Source: Leptasterias polaris
Taxonomy: Eukaryota; Echinodermata; Asteroidea; Forcipulatida; Asteriidae
Direction of reading: 5' to 3'
NCBI GenBank assembly: GCA_037783415.1
Contig: JAZGTN010000028.1
Location: 1,383,001 to 1,447,000, forward strand
DNA length: 64,000 bases
Part shown: one piece after another, positions 61,562 through 64,000 of the stretch
How the letters are laid out: the number at the start of each line of letters is the position of its first letter
Position numbering within the stretch: position 1 is the stretch's first letter
Notes under the pieces: generated by a model
Databases searched by the model: none
Told to the model about the DNA's origin: nothing
What the model saw: the letters and a program-made list of their open reading frames with translations, nothing else
Position numbers and translations under genes: made by a program

Positions 61562-62578
61562 ATTATTATTATTTATTTCTCTCCACTTACAATAATAATG
61601 AACAAACACAGCTAAAGTATAAAGTAAGAATTAAACATTAAAAAAAAAAGTGGAGAGGGCAAGGCCGAGGAGGAAAAATATAATTCCTATTACCATAAGG
61701 TTCAGCCTGCCCTTGTATAAAAACAGTCATTAAAAAGTAGATTAAGAAATACATTAAAAAGAATAAGTTATAATATAACCTCAACTAGTTTCAATGAGAA
61801 AGCATTTGGTTTTACATTTAAAATTCGAAACTGAGGGTGCAAGGCGAACTTCAATGGGAATGGAATTCCACAGTTCAGGAATACAGTGAAAAAAAGAAAA
61901 CTTCAGCGCATTACACCTAGAAAAAGGAATTTTAAGAGTGGGATGATCTCTACGGGTGTTAAGTTGAAAAACAGTATTGTCGATGCCGGTATGATTAAAC
62001 AATAATTTGTAACAGAAACAAAGGCTCAATAGTTTTCTCCTTGATTGAAGGGAGGCAAGACTTAAAGAGGTTAACCGCTGAGAATAATGTAAATAGTCTG
62101 GCGAGTCATGGTTGTAATAGTTCAATTTGAAATAAAATCTGGTGAAGTTCCTTTGAATCCCTTGATACGATTAATATTGCACAAAAGATGGGGATTCCAT
62201 ACAGGACATGCAGATTCAACAATTGGTCTGCATAGGGCCAGGTACAATTTGAGAGTAAGAGTTGAAGCAGAATAGCCGCTAAGCCGCTTAATAAAACCAA
62301 GAACTTGAGATGCTTTAGAGCAAATAGCATTAATTTGATCATGCCATTTAAGATCTGACTGAATTATCACTCCCAAATATTTATGAGATTTATTAACAGA
62401 AATGTGAGAACCCAAAATATTGTAGGTATGTAAAGTATGGGTTACGTTTTCTAGAAATGGGCAACAAAGCACACTTGGTTGGATTAAGAGACATGCCATT
62501 AATGTTGCTCCAAGAAATAACGTTGTCAAGCACTGATTGTAATGCGTATGTATCCAGGTGGTTAATTACATGGTCATC
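61562..62578 (-). pseudogene. 5'-truncated LINE fragment, RT C-terminus and 3'UTR
   Basis: The minus strand starts close to the RT DD motif ('DDHVINHLDTYALQSV' near 62578) and continues 'NINGMSLNPTKC', 'KYLGVIIQSDLKWHDQI' and 'ALCRPIVESACPVWNP'. After a frameshift near 62120 it reads 'SLQSRRKLLSLCFCYKL' to 'IPELWNSIPIEV' and a stop at 61781. An AT-rich 3'UTR ends in an (AATAAT)n tail at about 61563-61580. It is a different family from the 57.5-kb CR1 copy. It is inactive. Confidence 0.85.
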
Positions 62579-62626
62579 ATGTGACGGTCACGTGGCCGAT
62601 TCAGAAAAAAAAATGCGCTTGAAAAG

Positions 62627-62747
62627 TTGAAAAGGCGACGGACAAAATTGAAAAGGCGACGGACAAAATTGAAAAGGCGACGGACAAAATTGAAAAGGCG
62701 ACGGACAAAATTGAAAAGGCGACGGACAAAATTGAAAAGGCGACGGA
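62627..62747 (+). repeat. 21-bp tandem repeat, about 6 copies
   Basis: Unit 'TTGAAAAGGCGACGGACAAA' plus one A. The last copy passes into the 47-bp inverted arm, so the array is an expansion of arm sequence. The left arm holds only one unit. Confidence 0.95.
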
Positions 62748-63551
62748 AAGGAGTGGCACATATGGAACACCATATACAGGTGTAATCAGTCTTTCACACA
62801 AACTCGTCTCTAGATAGTCCGGATCCATCAAACTAAGTAAATTAGCCATTAAACTAAGTGAACGTTACATTAAAATGTCATCATTCATGGTAGTAGAGTA
62901 GAGATGAGCAATTCTGAATCTGTACTAAAATTGTGAATCTAGATCAGAAGTGACTCCGATTATGGCTAGATGAGATGGTGCCTCATCAGTTTTAATGGTT
63001 ATGGATCTGGAGCCACCAGTTCTAACTGACTGGGAGTCTTTTAATTACCACTGGCACCCTCTCTGTCGGCCCTGGTTCCTGTTTACGTCAAAAACCTCAC
63101 CAGGAAATACTAAATGAAGGATTCCTCAAACATTTCCTCTGACCAGTGTCTCTGTATAACTGTCTGGAAGGGATGAGCTCAAGGAAAAAATGCTCTGGAA
63201 AGTTCACATCTCTATACGGAAAGGTACACATACATGTACACTACATTTTAGGCCAAGTAAAAGAAAATACCAGTTGATCGTCCCCGCCCGCATCCTTTTT
63301 TTGAGGCCGCATCCTTTTTTTTTTTTCTTTTTTTTTTTTTTGATTTTTCCTAAAAAAGAAATAAATAAATAAAAATTGTTGGTATTTTTATTGTATTTTT
63401 AATCCACCCTTGACATATATATTTTAATTTTTGATGTAAACTTACCTCATGCAACAAATAGATATAAAGAAAGTTAGCGATGATTTCAAACTGAAGAATT
63501 GGTGGCCTGTTTGAATTGAAATACTTGGCGGCCATCTTGGAAAAAAAATAA

Positions 63552-63620
63552 AAAATAAAAAATAAAAAGGCCCTCATCCTCCTCTTTTTGGAAAAATCAG
63601 GACGATCAACTGGTATTTTT
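63552..63620 (+). repeat. Dispersed repeat D3, copy 2
   Basis: 'AAAAAGGCCCTCATCCTCCT' and 'AGGACGATCAACTGGTATTT' match 22471-22530. Just upstream is GGCGGCCATCTTGG (63529-63542), a YY1-like site of unknown meaning. Confidence 0.5.
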
Positions 63621-63639
63621 TTATATTTGGCAGTAGCTA

Positions 63640-63740
63640 TTATTTGTTTAAAGGGAGGGTGGACCTTTGGTAATTACTCCAAAAATGTTGACCATAAAAA
63701 CTTACCAGGTAAAGAGCACTTGTTGATATTAGTTATATCG
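63640..63740 (+). mobile_element. Dispersed repeat family B, plus copy
   Basis: 'TTTGGTAATTACTCCAAAAA' and 'ACCATAAAAACTTACCAGGT' match the reversed copy at 47390-47530. Confidence 0.55.
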
Positions 63741-64000
63741 ATTAATGATAAGGCGCATAAAGACCATTCAGCCCCATGGTTTGAACATCCAAGAAGGAAA
63801 TGACTAATACTTTTGTCTTTGCCTTCTCCTTTTCCCACACAGATATCCACTTTTTTAGGCTGCCCTACATTGTATTAACTAATTATTTACCATTCTTCCA
63901 ACCCTCCATTTTGTTCTTTGTGTTTCCAACTTTTTGTTGACAAGCTATCCCCTTCCCTTCATAACCCCCCCCCCCCCCTTTGATTTCATAATCCCTGCTT

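Larger units (their letters stand above)
61288..62774. mobile_element. Inverted-repeat (foldback-like) element holding a LINE
   Basis: A perfect 47-bp inverted repeat (61288-61334 and 62728-62774; left arm begins TATGGTGTTCCATATGTGCC). Weaker pairing continues inward: CCACGTGAC near 61357 faces GTCACGTGG near 62586, and ATCACATGA faces TCATGTGAC. The right arm carries a 21-bp tandem expansion. A LINE 3' fragment occupies most of the middle. No transposase is seen. Confidence 0.7.

Noticed and set aside
62588..62849. Repetitive-peptide protein on the minus strand
   Set aside because: It is the 21-bp tandem repeat read as a 7-residue periodic peptide, with no gene structure around it.

Overview
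The window is eukaryotic: genes are split by GT..AG introns, exons are GC-richer than the AT-rich, repeat-dense DNA between them, and no operon structure is visible. Protein similarity, judged by memory only, and the dispersed repeats (tRNA-headed SINEs with a 'CCTTCGGATGGGAC' body, short-TIR MITEs, CR1-type LINE debris) suggest an echinoderm, perhaps a sea star. The class is an inference.

Three host genes are supported. (1) Positions 1-7735, + strand: the last twelve exons of a FREM2/ECM3-type extracellular-matrix protein, ending in a transmembrane helix and a PDZ-ligand C-terminus. (2) Positions 18331-22982, - strand: a complete five-exon NUDT6-type Nudix hydrolase. (3) Positions 30578-44381, + strand: a complete seven-exon NDFIP-type (Nedd4 family-interacting) three-pass membrane adaptor. 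Splice phases join in frame across all three models. The genes act in separate processes (basement-membrane adhesion, nucleotide or acyl-CoA hydrolysis, ubiquitin-ligase recruitment) and nothing links them functionally.

The rest is accessory DNA. A perfect 20-bp, 52-copy array lies in a FREM2 intron, and a 2.5-kb minisatellite lies beyond FREM2. A near full-length LINE with a 14-bp target-site duplication sits about 460 bp upstream of the NUDT6 start and is itself broken by a second insertion. The NDFIP introns hold nested DNA transposons: an hAT-like element containing a TA-flanked element, a TTAA-flanked piggyBac-like MITE, and a 1.5-kb TIR element. From 44.4 kb to the end I see no host gene, only SINEs, MITEs, minisatellites, a CR1 fragment and an inverted-repeat element that has swallowed a LINE 3' end.

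I found no convincing new multi-gene system. The most unusual signals are structural: the homogeneous 20-bp array and its single-unit relative at 52.4 kb, the inverted-repeat element at 61.3-62.8 kb, and a possible Penelope-type hammerhead remnant in NUDT6 intron 1.
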